Shown here: positions 20,190-30,219 of the stretch, in pieces | Position numbering within the stretch: the stretch's first letter is position 1 | How the letters are laid out: each line of letters opens with the position of its first letter | Assembly: GCF_900143265.1 (NCBI RefSeq) | Contig: NZ_FRDJ01000003.1 | Location: 146,108-210,107 of the forward strand | From: Fervidobacterium gondwanense DSM 13020 | GTDB lineage: Bacteria; Thermotogota; Thermotogae; Thermotogales; Fervidobacteriaceae | DNA length: 64,000 nucleotides | Direction of reading: 5' to 3' | The notes under the pieces: model-generated | What the model was told of the DNA's origin: nothing | Database searches by the model: none | The model's input: the letters and a program-made list of their open reading frames with translations, nothing else | Made by a program: the position numbers and the translations under genes

Positions 20190-20218
20190 ATTGTATCACT
20201 TATAAAATTTTTTGTCAA
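20190..20218 (-). promoter_or_regulatory. Promoter of the DUF2089 operon
   Basis: Minus strand TTGACA (plus 20213-20218), 17-nt spacer, TACAAT (plus 20190-20195). The start would fall around 20183, right at the GGAGGTG ribosome site, so the leader is only about 12 nt. Confidence 0.85.
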
Positions 20219-20297
20219 ATAATACAAAAATATTGGAACAAACTTTGACAAGAGAGAAGAATCGCATAAATAAGCAGTATGAGAGATTTGAAAGTAC

Positions 20298-20325
20298 TTG
20301 TATTTGGTTAGCTAAATGATAAAAT
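20298..20325 (+). promoter_or_regulatory. Candidate promoter of the MFS gene
   Basis: TTGTAT (20298-20303), 16-nt spacer, TAAAAT (20320-20325) with a TGA extension. A second weaker candidate is TTGACT (20330-20335) with TATATT (20352-20357), but that would leave almost no leader. Confidence 0.4.
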
Positions 20326-20370
20326 ATATTTGACTTTCTTAATTATCTATTTATATTCAGGAGGTAAAAG

Positions 20371-21534
20371 ATGGTCACACTTTTATTAGCATTTATATAT
20401 GTTTCATTCATCAGCTTGGGTTTACCTGATTCCATGTTTGGAGCCGCTTGGCCTGTTATTAGAAATGATATGATGTTGCCGGTTTCAACTGCTGGATTGA
20501 TTTCGTTAATAAGCACTTTGACTATTGTCTTTTCAACCCTGTTAAATCCATTTATTGTCAGGCGCTTGGGGACTGGAAGACTAATTGTGATAAGCACGTT
20601 GTTTTCTTCTGTTGGGTTATTACTATTCTCTCAATCCAGAACACTCATACATCTTTGCATTGCAACAGCATTCACGGCTTTAGGTGGTGGTAGCATTGAT
20701 GTTTCACTAAACAATTTTGTGGCTCTTCACTACAAGCCCAAGCATATGAACTGGCTACACTCTCTATGGGGTGTCGGAACAACATTGGGTGCTTCTATAA
20801 TATCTGCTTTTGTTGGTTCTTACGGTGGGTGGAGAAATGGGTACACTGTCGTTTCGATGTTTCAGTTATTGTTATCTTTTATATTTATGCTGATGTTACC
20901 GGTTTGGAACGTTCATAAGAATAATAATGAGGGTCAGATCGAGCAAAAACGTATCGTACGTTCTCCTCTTTTGGTAAAAAACGCCATTCTCTCAGTAACA
21001 GCTTTTTTTGCATATTGTGCTATCGAAACAACAACAGATGTTTGGGCAAGTTCTTTCTTAGTGAATTTCAAAGGTCTTTCTCCTTCATTTGGAGCCAGAG
21101 GAACTGCGCTTTTCTTCTTTGGAATAACACTTGGAAGAATTCTATCTGGTTTCTTGAGCATGAAAATCAAAAGTATTCCAATGATAAGATTGTCTTTACT
21201 CATGATACTTATAGGGGTGATTATGCTTTTGTCAAAAATGCCCACGGTATTATATCTAATAAGCCTTGGAGTCATTGGTTTTGGTTGTGCACCAATATTT
21301 CCTACAATGATGCATGAAACTCCCAGAAGATTTGGCGTCGAAGTGTCAAATTTCATAGTTAGTTTGCAAATGGCAGGTGGGTATTTGGGAAGTGCGTTTG
21401 GACCATTTTTGTTTGGACTTCTAATTTCTAAGGCAGGGATACAGCTTTTGCCACTTTTTCTTTTAAGCTTGCTTTTAGCATTGGTCTTAATAACTGAGAG
21501 ACTAAATTCGAAGTTAAGACTTCTTCACGAATAA
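20371..21534 (+). CDS. MFS transporter
   Basis: 387 residues with about 12 transmembrane helices, a proline- and glycine-rich first helix (FISLGLPDSMFGAAWP), an MFS-like VRRLGTGR loop between helices 2 and 3 and a charged central loop around residue 185. The FISLGLPDS opening resembles fucose/glucose-permease-like (FHS/YfkF-type) members of the superfamily. Substrate unknown. It stands alone between the DUF2089 operon (divergent) and hfq, with AGGAGGT before its ATG. Confidence 0.75.
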   Translation: MVTLLLAFIYVSFISLGLPDSMFGAAWPVIRNDMMLPVSTAGLISLISTLTIVFSTLLNPFIVRRLGTGRLIVISTLFSSVGLLLFSQSRTLIHLCIATAFTALGGGSIDVSLNNFVALHYKPKHMNWLHSLWGVGTTLGASIISAFVGSYGGWRNGYTVVSMFQLLLSFIFMLMLPVWNVHKNNNEGQIEQKRIVRSPLLVKNAILSVTAFFAYCAIETTTDVWASSFLVNFKGLSPSFGARGTALFFFGITLGRILSGFLSMKIKSIPMIRLSLLMILIGVIMLLSKMPTVLYLISLGVIGFGCAPIFPTMMHETPRRFGVEVSNFIVSLQMAGGYLGSAFGPFLFGLLISKAGIQLLPLFLLSLLLALVLITERLNSKLRLLHE

Positions 21535-21580
21535 GTTGAAGAGCGCTTTTTGAATGAGTTTAAACTTATTAAATCCTGTT

Positions 21581-21608
21581 TTGAATTTTTCAAATTCTAT
21601 GATATAAT
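21581..21608 (+). promoter_or_regulatory. Promoter of the hfq operon
   Basis: TTGAAT (21581-21586), 16-nt spacer, TATAAT (21603-21608) with a TGA extension. The leader to the hfq GTG would be about 80 nt. Confidence 0.65.
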
Positions 21609-21695
21609 TTTATCTGTCTTGTATATGTTTGAATTCATATTAACGTTCTTTCGTATCTAATATTCTTTACCATATTATCTATCGGGGGGATATTT

Positions 21696-21992
21696 GTGCC
21701 AAAGGAAAAGGCAAAGGAAAAGTTCAACCTTCAGGACAGATTTTTGAACATTGTTAGAACAAGGAAGATAGAAGTTAAAGTTTACTTAGTTAACGGATTT
21801 CAGGCTAAGGGTATTGTTAGATCATTCGATAATTTCACGGTTTTATTGGAGAGTGGTAAACAGCAAACTTTAATTTACAAACATGCCATTAGTACGATTT
21901 TGCCTTCTGAATACATAATGCTAATGAAGACCGAAGAAGAGGAACAGAAGGAAGAACAAGAGGCTCAGGAAAGCGAAGGCGAACAGATATAA
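21696..21992 (+). CDS. hfq: RNA chaperone Hfq
   Basis: 98 residues, GTG start after GGGGGGAT. Sm1 region NLQDRFLNIVRTRKIEVKVYLVNGFQAKG with FDNFTVLL, and Sm2 with the diagnostic YKHAIST. Forms a hexameric ring pairing small RNAs with mRNAs. The C-terminal tail is acidic and Glu/Gln-rich. First gene of a run hfq-hflX-M23-orf-metK-rpsT; hfq-hflX is a classic pair. Confidence 0.96.
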   Translation: MPKEKAKEKFNLQDRFLNIVRTRKIEVKVYLVNGFQAKGIVRSFDNFTVLLESGKQQTLIYKHAISTILPSEYIMLMKTEEEEQKEEQEAQESEGEQI

Positions 21993-22022
21993 TTCATCTG
22001 AATTTTGCTTTGTAAGGTTCTT

Positions 22023-22043
22023 AAGGAGGTTGAAAAAACAATA
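22023..22043 (+). promoter_or_regulatory. Ribosome site pointing to an ATA start for hflX
   Basis: AAGGAGGT (22023-22030) is the only strong SD here. The first in-frame codon at workable spacing is ATA at 22041 (10 nt away). The nearest standard start, TTG 22005, lies upstream of the SD and has none of its own. Confidence 0.6.
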
Positions 22044-23285
22044 AAAAGAGTAGTACTGGTTGCTGTATCACCACGCCTTGATGACAAAGCTTTTGACTCG
22101 TTAAACGAGCTTGAAAATCTATGCCAGACAATAGATTTTGAAGTTGTTGAAAAGATAGTCCAGAGAAGAGATAAACCTGATCCGGCAACATATTTAGGTT
22201 TTGGAAAGTTAGAGAAGTTAAAGGTGTTTTGTAAAGAAAACAATGTAGATGCTTTGGTTTTTAATGACGAAATCTCCCCTATTCAGCAACGCAACACTGA
22301 AGAATTCTTAGAGCTCGAGGTTCTTGATAGAACGCAAGTAATCTTAGAAATTTTCTCACAGCATGCAACTACGCATGAGGGTAAATTACAGGTAGAAATG
22401 GCAAAATTAACATATGAATTACCTCGACTTAGAGGAAAGGGGTTGTATTTGTCAAACCCTGGAGCCGGTATTGGTACAAGAGGACCAGGTGAAAAGCTCT
22501 TAGAACTTGATAAGAGGAAAATCAAAGAGCGCATTTCGTCACTGAAAAAGGAACTACTAAAAATAAAGAAAGAAAGGGAAAATATCAGAAAGACAAGGCT
22601 TGAAAGCGGGTATAGACTGGTTTCAATAGTAGGCTACACAAATGCCGGAAAGAGTACCTTGTTAAAGAAATTGTCTGATGAGAAGAGCATCCTTGTTTCA
22701 GAAAAACTATTTTCAACACTCAGTCCGAAAGTTAGAAGAGTGAAATTTCCAAACGGGCGTGCCTATCTTTTTAGCGACACAGTTGGTTTCATAGACAAGT
22801 TACCCCATACCCTAATCGAAGCTTTTCACTCAACCTTAGAGGAAGTCCTGTATGCAGATCTAATATTACTCTTAGTCGATGCTTCGGACGGCTATTTTAA
22901 TGATAAGATAAAAGCTTCGTATAATGTGTTGAGTGAAATAGGCGTTACAGATAAAGAAATAATGCTTGTTTTCAACAAGATTGATATTGTTCCCGAAAGC
23001 AGGTTGGAAATAATTAGATATGAATATCCAAAAGCTATTTTCATTTCTGCAAAAAACGGTATCGGATTAGACGTACTTTATTCACGGATTTCGGGATATT
23101 TTCAGTTTGTCGATTCCCATATTCGACTAAGATTGAGACAGTCAGAATTCGGAAAGGTATTACGCTATGCAGAACTCATAAATTACGATACTCTGAACGC
23201 TAATGGCGAATTCATAGATGTTGATTTAAGCGGGCCGATTGAAGTTTTAGAAAAAATAAAAAGTTCTATAAGTGCAGAAAAGTAA
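22041..23285 (+). CDS. hflX: GTPase HflX
   Basis: Ribosome-associated GTPase that splits stalled ribosomes. 414 residues if initiated at ATA 22041 (then MKRVVLVAVSPR), 426 from TTG 22005. N-terminal HflX domain with YLGFGKLEKLK and NDEISPIQQRN, the linker PGAGIGTRGPGEK, coiled coil near 165-200, then the G domain: GYTNAGKST (G1), DTVGFI (G3), NKID (G4). Some bacteria have an extended N-terminus, but conserved sequence begins right at RVVLV. In operon with hfq. Confidence 0.93.
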   Translation: MKRVVLVAVSPRLDDKAFDSLNELENLCQTIDFEVVEKIVQRRDKPDPATYLGFGKLEKLKVFCKENNVDALVFNDEISPIQQRNTEEFLELEVLDRTQVILEIFSQHATTHEGKLQVEMAKLTYELPRLRGKGLYLSNPGAGIGTRGPGEKLLELDKRKIKERISSLKKELLKIKKERENIRKTRLESGYRLVSIVGYTNAGKSTLLKKLSDEKSILVSEKLFSTLSPKVRRVKFPNGRAYLFSDTVGFIDKLPHTLIEAFHSTLEEVLYADLILLLVDASDGYFNDKIKASYNVLSEIGVTDKEIMLVFNKIDIVPESRLEIIRYEYPKAIFISAKNGIGLDVLYSRISGYFQFVDSHIRLRLRQSEFGKVLRYAELINYDTLNANGEFIDVDLSGPIEVLEKIKSSISAEK

Positions 23286-23326
23286 ATCACTTAGTCTTAT
23301 TAAATTTTTACAAGGAGAGGTTGACT

Positions 23327-24316
23327 ATGGAAATAAAGCTTGTTCAAAAGCTCATTATTCAATTTATTCTTATTTTATTCCTATCTATTTCGACATTTGC
23401 TTTGTACAGGGTACCTGTTGATAATTCATATGTTACAGCGACATTCTTAGAGTTCAGATCAACCGGAAAGATTCCGCATTTTCATTCGGGAGTTGATTTC
23501 AGCACATTTTTAAAAGAAGGAATTCCGATATTGGCTGCTGAGGAAGGTTTCTTGAGAAGACTCGAGATTGATGTGGACAATATCTATGGCAATACTGTGG
23601 TCCTTGAACATCCAGATGGGTACAGAACACTCTACGCACACCTTGCTAATTTCAACGAAGAATTTGAAAAAATAGCCAATATGTTGAGGGATGAATTCGG
23701 GGATAAACGAATCGTTGTTGAGTTCCTTTCGGAAGATTTCAAAGTTTCGAAAGGGGAAGTTATAGGCTTTTCTGGAAGGACAGGTGAGGCCGCACAAGCG
23801 CATTGTCATTTTGAAGTCAGAGATAAGGAAGAAAAGGTTATTTTTGATCCGTTGGAGTTTATTGATAAGTCGATGTTAAGACCAGTGCAAATGGGAATAA
23901 TACTGAAAAGCTTAATTATTGATGGCCAGGAATTTAATTATACTGAAAATGGAACTTACACGTTCACGGGTCCATATCCAAAGATTGCTGTGGAAGCATA
24001 CACAGAATTAGCAAAAAATTTACTTGGTGTTAAAGAGATAAAAGTGTACTTTTCAGAAAAATTGGTGTATCATATAATGCTTGACAGATTATCAATGGAA
24101 TTGTGGGAAAAGCCGTACAGTTTGTATGATGAAAAAACTGTAATGAGTGCCCTTACATATCGTGGGTTTTACAAATTGTACTCTGACGAATCACTGCCAT
24201 TTGTAAAAGTCAACGACATGAGTGGATATAACGCTTCTAACTATCAAGTGAAATTGGAAATAAGGGATGAATTTGGCAACTCAAAAGACTTCTACTTCAA
24301 CTTAGTAAGAAGGTGA
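23327..24316 (+). CDS. M23-family metallopeptidase (LytM-like), exported
   Basis: 329 residues from ATG 23327 (AAGGAGAGG at good spacing; TTG 23321 is less likely). Signal anchor/peptide LIIQFILILFLSISTFA, then a LytM/peptidase M23 domain: HFHSGVDF (first zinc His and Asp) and HCHFEV (HxH), so zinc ligands H, D, H are present and cell-wall endopeptidase activity is plausible. A long insert (about 112-150) lies between the strands. The C-terminal 130 residues form a separate beta domain of unknown type. Confidence 0.85.
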   Translation: MEIKLVQKLIIQFILILFLSISTFALYRVPVDNSYVTATFLEFRSTGKIPHFHSGVDFSTFLKEGIPILAAEEGFLRRLEIDVDNIYGNTVVLEHPDGYRTLYAHLANFNEEFEKIANMLRDEFGDKRIVVEFLSEDFKVSKGEVIGFSGRTGEAAQAHCHFEVRDKEEKVIFDPLEFIDKSMLRPVQMGIILKSLIIDGQEFNYTENGTYTFTGPYPKIAVEAYTELAKNLLGVKEIKVYFSEKLVYHIMLDRLSMELWEKPYSLYDEKTVMSALTYRGFYKLYSDESLPFVKVNDMSGYNASNYQVKLEIRDEFGNSKDFYFNLVRR

Positions 24317-24320
24317 TTCG

Positions 24321-24650
24321 ATGTTTCTGTTTAAGAAACGAGAGAAGAGCGAAGCAGATCTTGAGAGGAACCCGTTCTATAAGGAAGGAAATGCTCTCGT
24401 TGTTTATCTGAAATGCAATCGATGCGGTGAGGTCTTCAGGAGCCATCTTAGAATTGGGTACGATTTTATAATCGATTACGATAATCGTGCAGTTCCGTTT
24501 GTTATAGAGAAAGTCTATGTAGGTTCGAAATGTCCGAATAAGATTGAATTAAAAGCAAAATTCACTGGTTCGTACAAACCAGTGAGTATCGAGATAGAAG
24601 GTGGAAAGTTTATCTCAAGAGAAACTTATGAAAAGGAGGCCGAGAGATGA
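24321..24650 (+). CDS. Conserved small protein, possible zinc ribbon
   Basis: 109 residues, not assigned to a known function. [14 protein letters not shown] has a CxxC typical of zinc knuckles, with a third Cys in GSKCPNK; a fourth ligand is not obvious. Highly charged N-terminus ([15 protein letters not shown]). It begins 4 nt after the M23 gene and overlaps metK by ATGA, so it is translated with both. Possibly an RNA- or ribosome-linked accessory. Confidence 0.6.
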   Translation: MFLFKKREKSEADLERNPFYKEGNALVVYLKCNRCGEVFRSHLRIGYDFIIDYDNRAVPFVIEKVYVGSKCPNKIELKAKFTGSYKPVSIEIEGGKFISRETYEKEAER

Positions 24651-25837
24651 GAAGATTGTTCACAAGCGAAAGCGTTACGGAAGGTCACCCAGACAAGATG
24701 GCAGATCAGATCAGCGATGCTATCTTGGATGCGATCATCGCAGAGGATCCAAAAGCTCGTGTTGCCGTTGAAACACTTCTTACAACAGGTGTTGCAGTAG
24801 TAGCGGGAGAGGTAACCACAAAGGCTTACGTTGACGTTCAAGATATTGTTAGGAAAACCGTTCTTGACATTGGTTACACAAGGGCAAAGTACGGTTTCGA
24901 TGGTGAAACTTGTGCTGTGCTATCTTCCATCCACAGCCAGTCGCCAGATATAGCACTTGGAGTCGATCAGGCAGCAGAGTACAAGGAAGGTCAAGCAGCA
25001 GAGGACGAGCTTGAAAAAGTAGGTGCTGGAGACCAAGGAATGATGTTTGGATACGCAACGAATGAAACAGAAGAACTGATGCCACTTCCAATAATGCTTG
25101 CACATAAACTCGCTATGAAGCTTGCTGAGGTAAGGAAGAACGGAACGCTTTCGTTCTTGAGACCAGACGGCAAAACGCAAGTAACCATTGAATATGATGA
25201 AAATGATAAACCTGTTAGAGTTGACACAGTATTGATTTCAACTCAGCACGAACCAGATGTAACGATTCCTGAAATAAAGGAAGCGCTTGTCAAATACGTT
25301 ATTGATCCAATCATTCCCGCAGATTTAAGAGATGACAAGATGAGAATCTTTGTTAACCCAACTGGTAGGTTCGTTCTTGGTGGACCATCGGCAGATACAG
25401 GACTAACCGGTAGAAAGATAATTGTTGACACTTACGGCGGTGCGATTCCTCACGGAGGTGGAGCATTCAGCGGTAAGGACCCAACCAAGGTTGACAGATC
25501 TGCCCATTACTTTGCAAGATACGTTGCAAAAAACGTTGTTGCAGCTGGTTTAGCTGACAGGTTCATGATACAAGTTGCATACGCAATAGGTGTTGCAAGA
25601 CCAGTATCTATAATGATCAACACTTTCGGTACAGCAAAAGTCGATGAGGAAAAGCTCCTCAAGGTAGTTACAGAGCTATTTGACTTCAGACCTGGTGCAA
25701 TAATTAAGAAACTTAACCTTCTCAGACCTATATACAGAAAGACAGCTGCTTACGGACATTTTGGAAGAAACGATCCAGAGTTCACGTGGGAAAAGACAGA
25801 CATGGTTAAAGAATTAAGAGGTGCATTCAACATTTAA
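24647..25837 (+). CDS. metK: S-adenosylmethionine synthetase
   Basis: Makes SAM from methionine and ATP. 396 residues with the three-domain family signatures: [20 protein letters not shown] at the N-terminus, [12 protein letters not shown] near 126, [17 protein letters not shown] near 275 (phosphate-binding P-loop). Length normal. Coupled to the preceding gene by a 4-nt overlap. No SAM riboswitch is visible ahead of it, which fits its internal operon position. ahcY, which clears the SAH product, lies in a separate operon of this window. Confidence 0.96.
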   Translation: MRRLFTSESVTEGHPDKMADQISDAILDAIIAEDPKARVAVETLLTTGVAVVAGEVTTKAYVDVQDIVRKTVLDIGYTRAKYGFDGETCAVLSSIHSQSPDIALGVDQAAEYKEGQAAEDELEKVGAGDQGMMFGYATNETEELMPLPIMLAHKLAMKLAEVRKNGTLSFLRPDGKTQVTIEYDENDKPVRVDTVLISTQHEPDVTIPEIKEALVKYVIDPIIPADLRDDKMRIFVNPTGRFVLGGPSADTGLTGRKIIVDTYGGAIPHGGGAFSGKDPTKVDRSAHYFARYVAKNVVAAGLADRFMIQVAYAIGVARPVSIMINTFGTAKVDEEKLLKVVTELFDFRPGAIIKKLNLLRPIYRKTAAYGHFGRNDPEFTWEKTDMVKELRGAFNI

Positions 25838-25980
25838 CGTTCATCGTTAACCAAGAGAATTAGAGGTTTACAGTCTCGGGATTTTTTGTCAGATTCTGGA
25901 AAAGTACTAAAAGTACCATCTACGGATGGTGAATCGATGAAGAAAGTCAGAAAACTGAAAAACAGGAGGTAGGTTTTGGT

Positions 25981-26268
25981 ATGCCAAACATCAAGTCTGC
26001 AGAGAAGAGAGTCAGAGTTTCTGAAAAAAGAAGAGTTCTTAACAAAGCTTACAAAACAGCTATGAAGAACCGCATTAAGGAAGTTTTGAAAGCTATAGCA
26101 GAGCAGAAACCAGTTGAAGAAGTTCAAAAACTCTTCATCAAGGCACAGAGTACGATTGATAAAGCAGCAAGAAGAGGCGCAATACACAAAAACCAAGCGA
26201 GCAGGAGGAAGTCAAGATTGGCAGCTAAGGTTAAGGCTTACGTAGCTGCTAAAGAGCAAGGGGTGTAA
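25981..26268 (+). CDS. rpsT: 30S ribosomal protein S20
   Basis: 95 residues, strongly basic, all-helical: [15 protein letters not shown] at the N-terminus and [17 protein letters not shown] near the C-terminus are the S20 signatures. Preceded by AACAGGAGG. A 143-nt gap separates it from metK with an imperfect palindrome at the metK stop but no U-tract; it may have its own weak promoter there. Confidence 0.95.
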   Translation: MPNIKSAEKRVRVSEKRRVLNKAYKTAMKNRIKEVLKAIAEQKPVEEVQKLFIKAQSTIDKAARRGAIHKNQASRRKSRLAAKVKAYVAAKEQGV

Positions 26269-26270
26269 AG

Positions 26271-26678
26271 ATGCCATTCTACTACGTCATGGAGCTTGAT
26301 GTAAGTGAGCAAAGGGCGAGTTACACATTGAAAAATGAAGAATTAATGAAACTCGTTTCCGAAAAAGGATGCGAACTTAAATATGATAACGGAGCGCTTG
26401 TATTGAAGTTTCCAGAAAACGAAGATTTGGACGAGGAAGTAATGGTTGCTGTTTTAGAAGTGCTCAGAAATCCTGTCAATGCCAAGGAATATATATTTGA
26501 AAATGGCGATAAGATTGAAATTTTTTCTGGTCGCTTGGACCCACTTCATCCACTTGGACAGACAAAGGAAGAGATAAAAGAAAGAACTATAGAAAGCCTT
26601 GAAGAAGAGGAAGAAGAAATCAAACCACCATATGAAGAGTTGTTGGACGATATCGAAGAAGAAGTTGAAGAAGAATAA
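26271..26678 (+). CDS. Acidic protein of unknown function
   Basis: 135 residues, starting 2 nt after rpsT with AAGGGG in the SD position. The N-terminal 85 residues look like a small alpha/beta fold; the last 45 are almost all Glu with scattered Pro (EEEEEEIKPPYEELLDDIEEE), a disordered acidic tail. No family recognised. Last gene before a strong terminator. Confidence 0.6.
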   Translation: MPFYYVMELDVSEQRASYTLKNEELMKLVSEKGCELKYDNGALVLKFPENEDLDEEVMVAVLEVLRNPVNAKEYIFENGDKIEIFSGRLDPLHPLGQTKEEIKERTIESLEEEEEEIKPPYEELLDDIEEEVEEE

Positions 26679-26700
26679 TAATGACGTATTAACAAATAAT

Positions 26701-26736
26701 AACCCCCGACAAAAAATGTCGGGGGTTTGTATTTTT
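26701..26736. terminator. Intrinsic terminator, hfq-rpsT operon
   Basis: Perfect 11-bp stem aacccccgaca/tgtcgggggtt around an A-rich loop, followed by TTTGTATTTTTTTT on the plus strand. The minus strand has fewer U residues, so it mainly serves the plus operon, but it also lies 13 nt past the chemoreceptor stop. Confidence 0.9.
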
Positions 26737-26749
26737 TTTGATTTGATTG

Positions 26750-28741
26750 TCAGATATTAAATCTCTTCACAAAATCGTTAAGTTGACTCACTGCGCTTGA
26801 GAGTTCATCTGAATAATTCTTAACCTCGTTCACCTGCTCTGCTTGGTTCGCAATCTGTGCTGCCATCTCTTCAACATCATGCTCAACTTCCTGTATGTTC
26901 TTTGTTATCTTATCCATTGCTGCACTTACTTCTTCCGTTGCCCCACTCTGTTCTTCTGCTGTTGCTGCAAGGTCTGTTGTCATCTTTGATACTTCGTCTA
27001 TCTTCGAAATCAATAACTTCAAGCTTTCTCCTGCTTCTTTTACCGTCGTAACGTACCCATCAACTTTTTGACTCACACCAGTTGTGACCTTTTCTACTTT
27101 CCTTGCCTGCTCTCCTATCTTGCCGAGTATCTCTGCTATCTTCTTAGTTGCTTGTCTGCTCTCTTCTGCAAGCTTTCTGATTTCATCTGCAACCACGGCA
27201 AAACCTCTACCAGCTTCTCCTGCCCTCGCTGCTTCTATAGCTGCGTTCAGTGCAAGCAAGTTCGTCTGTTCGGCTATACTCGAAATCGTATCCACTATCT
27301 CTCCTATCTGGTTCGAGAACTTCGTCAGCTCTACTATCGCTGTCAACGATTCTCCCATTCCATTCCTTATCTCGCTTACAGATACCTCTACTTCAACCAT
27401 TCTTTCTGACACCGTACTCACATTCTCTTTCATCACTTCTGCGCTGTGAGAAAGCTTTTCCGAGTACTTTGCGATATTCTGTGCACCTGCCGCTATCTCT
27501 TCCATTCCGCTGTTTGCTTCCTGTGTTGCTGCCGCTATATCTTGTACTTCTAATGTTGTCTTTTGAACTGTTTCTTTCGAAGTCATCGCTGCTTGTGCTG
27601 AGTTGCTCGCAAGGTCGTCCAACATGAATGAAACTGAAGAAACTTGTGCACTCAATTTCATAACTTCGCCTACTGTTTGTTTGAAACTTTCTATAAGCAA
27701 TTTAAACGCATGACCTAATTTGGCGATTTCATCTTTACCAAGCTTGGCCTCGTCAACAGTTGCTGTTAGGTCATTTTCAGCAACTTTTTGAGCGATTTCA
27801 ACGACGTGATTTATACGTTTAGTTATTGTGTCTGTAAGGAATATAGCAATTAAAGCTGCGCCAAGTGCGATTATTATACCAGCGAAAACACCAGACATAA
27901 TTATTTCATAAGCTGCCTCTGTAATTTCCGAAAATGGAATTATACCTATAGCGGTTAAATTGTAATTTCCAATTCTTTCAAATGCTGCGAATTTTTTCCC
28001 ATTAAATGTGTACACTATTGTACCTTTTGTTTTGGATGTGATTTCTTGAGCAAGTATCTTTGTTCCTTCTTCTTCTGATAAATCGAGCTTTCCAACAAAT
28101 TCAGCTTTTGGGTGTGCCACTGTTAAAGTACCATAAACTAGAGTAACGTATCCTGTTTTACCAATTTTTATTTTACTTACCATTTTTTGCAATTCGTCAA
28201 TTGGATAAAATCCAACGAGCGCCCCGATAACATTTTCACCGAAATCATAAACAGCAGCAGCAACCATAATATAATTTTTTCCATTGTACTCGTATGGCAT
28301 ATAAATTTCTGTCTTTTTCTTTCCTGATAATACTTTTTCAATTATTTCCGATGGTAGTTTCACATTTGCCAAACCATCCTTTGATACAACTCTCATATCT
28401 GGAAGAACTACAAAGACATCGTGGTAACCTTTCTGGTTTAGTGCACTGTAAGCATTCCGTACTCCCCAACCAAGCTGACTGAGCCCAAGTTCATCACTCA
28501 CGTTTGTCATGTAAGGTGATATTGCACCACTAAACGAGTAATCTGCGAGTGGTTTGATTATATCGTTTAAATAATGTACCTCTATATCTTTTTTCACAGA
28601 TGATAGAACCAAAGACTGAATTTGTCCAGCTGCATCTCTAACAACAGAGGTTGAGACTAAAACAGAAACAAGCACACTTACAAAAGATGATAAGATACCT
28701 ACAAGTACCAAAGATAATATAAGCTTTGTCCGTAAACTCAT
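26750..28741 (-). CDS. Methyl-accepting chemotaxis protein
   Basis: 663 residues: TM1 at about 7-30, a periplasmic dCache-like sensor (about 35-280, with [27 protein letters not shown]), TM2 near 285-305, HAMP from about 306, and a long cytoplasmic coiled coil whose hairpin tip [32 protein letters not shown] is the CheA/CheW-binding signature. Overlaps hutH by 4 nt, so it is translated with a histidine-degrading enzyme; a histidine or amino-acid ligand is an inference from that context. Confidence 0.93.
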   Translation of the reverse strand: MSLRTKLILSLVLVGILSSFVSVLVSVLVSTSVVRDAAGQIQSLVLSSVKKDIEVHYLNDIIKPLADYSFSGAISPYMTNVSDELGLSQLGWGVRNAYSALNQKGYHDVFVVLPDMRVVSKDGLANVKLPSEIIEKVLSGKKKTEIYMPYEYNGKNYIMVAAAVYDFGENVIGALVGFYPIDELQKMVSKIKIGKTGYVTLVYGTLTVAHPKAEFVGKLDLSEEEGTKILAQEITSKTKGTIVYTFNGKKFAAFERIGNYNLTAIGIIPFSEITEAAYEIIMSGVFAGIIIALGAALIAIFLTDTITKRINHVVEIAQKVAENDLTATVDEAKLGKDEIAKLGHAFKLLIESFKQTVGEVMKLSAQVSSVSFMLDDLASNSAQAAMTSKETVQKTTLEVQDIAAATQEANSGMEEIAAGAQNIAKYSEKLSHSAEVMKENVSTVSERMVEVEVSVSEIRNGMGESLTAIVELTKFSNQIGEIVDTISSIAEQTNLLALNAAIEAARAGEAGRGFAVVADEIRKLAEESRQATKKIAEILGKIGEQARKVEKVTTGVSQKVDGYVTTVKEAGESLKLLISKIDEVSKMTTDLAATAEEQSGATEEVSAAMDKITKNIQEVEHDVEEMAAQIANQAEQVNEVKNYSDELSSAVSQLNDFVKRFNI

Positions 28742-30219
28742 GAAAGCACCTCCCTAACTATTGTATTTTTTACACGCTCAAAATCATCACCAAAAAATCT
28801 GTCATTACCTGGTTTTACATCAATTATACCATAAAATTTTTCGATTTGTTCAGAACTTTTCAAAGGACGTCTGTAGTATAATGCGGTGCTTCCAAGCATA
28901 GCTTCTATTGATATTAAGCTTACTAAATTTTCGTATACTCTCCTCAATTTTCTTACAGCGTTTGCCCCCATACTCACATGATCTTCTTGATAAGCGGAAG
29001 TGGGTATTGTGTCGGCGCTTGCCGGATGAGAAAGTACTTTGTTTTCATTACATAAAGCTGCGGCGGTATATTGCCATATCATGTAACCACTATTTAAGCC
29101 TTCTTCACCACCTGCTAAGAATGGTGGTAAACCTTCGTTGACCTTTGGATTAACAATCCTATCTATTCTCCGTTCAATCATGTTTCCCATGGAAGTAAGT
29201 GCAACTGCAAGGTAATCTGCGCATAGTGCAAGAGGCTCACCATGGAAATTCCCACCACTGATAATCTCATCGCCAAATACCAATGGATTATCTGTTGCTG
29301 AGTTTATCTCTCTTTCAACAATCTCCTTAACCCAATTTATTGTATCGTAAACCGCACCGTATACTTGTGGAATTGTTCTGAGAGTGTATGCATCCTGCAC
29401 CTTAGAGCAATTTTTGTGAGCTTCTCGAATTTCACTTCCTTCCAAGAAATCTCTAAGCATTTGGGCAATCTTTATCTGTCCTGGGTGTGGTCTTGCAAGT
29501 TGGATTCTCTCATCGAAAGCAGCAGGCGTACCGTAAAGAACATCAACACTCGATGCAGCAATGAGCGTTGCGATTCTCATAAACTTTTCAAGGTCTCTAA
29601 TTATTAAGGCAAGATGTCCAGCCATGAATTGAGTTCCGTTTATAAGGCTCAGTCCTTCCTTTTCCTCAAGCTCAATTGGTGCAAAATCGAATTCCTTTAT
29701 ACTTCGTATTCCTTCCTTTGTTACTACCTTTCCCTCTCCTATTAATACCATCGCTATATGTGACAGCGGAGCTAAGTCTCCGCTCGCACCTACAGAACCC
29801 ATTTCTGGCACGGCGGGTGCTATTCCTTTGTTCAAAAGTTCGATTAGCTTATCCACAACTAAGGGTCTAATACCACTGTAACCTTTTGCTAAAGCGTTAG
29901 CTCTTATGAGCATCATAGCCCTCACTATATCCTCAGGAAGGTAATTACCTATTCCCGCAGAATGAGAGAGTATTATATTTTTCTGTAAATCTTTTAATTT
30001 TTCTCTGGTGATTCGTACATTTGCCAATGCACCGAAACCAGTATTAACACCATAAACCGGTTTGTTCTCATTAATAACATTATCAATAGCTCTCCTACTT
30101 TTCTCCATTTTTTCATATGCAACTGGCGAAATGGATACTTTGGCATACCTGCGACTGACAAGATGCACGTCTTCAATTGTCAAATGTTCACCATCTATTA
30201 CAACAATTCGCTTGTTCAT
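28738..30219 (-). CDS. hutH: Histidine ammonia-lyase
   Basis: Deaminates histidine to urocanate. 493 residues: YGVNTGFG near 56, and the MIO-forming Ala-Ser-Gly at 145-147 inside [14 protein letters not shown]. Later [14 protein letters not shown] and the conserved ending [15 protein letters not shown] rather than tyrosine or phenylalanine lyase is likely from overall pattern but selectivity residues were not tested. No hutU, hutI or hutF is visible nearby. Overlaps its neighbours by 4 nt on both sides. Confidence 0.88.
   Translation of the reverse strand: MNKRIVVIDGEHLTIEDVHLVSRRYAKVSISPVAYEKMEKSRRAIDNVINENKPVYGVNTGFGALANVRITREKLKDLQKNIILSHSAGIGNYLPEDIVRAMMLIRANALAKGYSGIRPLVVDKLIELLNKGIAPAVPEMGSVGASGDLAPLSHIAMVLIGEGKVVTKEGIRSIKEFDFAPIELEEKEGLSLINGTQFMAGHLALIIRDLEKFMRIATLIAASSVDVLYGTPAAFDERIQLARPHPGQIKIAQMLRDFLEGSEIREAHKNCSKVQDAYTLRTIPQVYGAVYDTINWVKEIVEREINSATDNPLVFGDEIISGGNFHGEPLALCADYLAVALTSMGNMIERRIDRIVNPKVNEGLPPFLAGGEEGLNSGYMIWQYTAAALCNENKVLSHPASADTIPTSAYQEDHVSMGANAVRKLRRVYENLVSLISIEAMLGSTALYYRRPLKSSEQIEKFYGIIDVKPGNDRFFGDDFERVKNTIVREVLS

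Noticed and set aside
25838..25980. Possible riboswitch or promoter between metK and rpsT
   Set aside because: An imperfect palindrome at the metK stop and a small GTACTAAAAGTAC repeat exist, but nothing matches a known SAM riboswitch, and the region follows rather than precedes metK.
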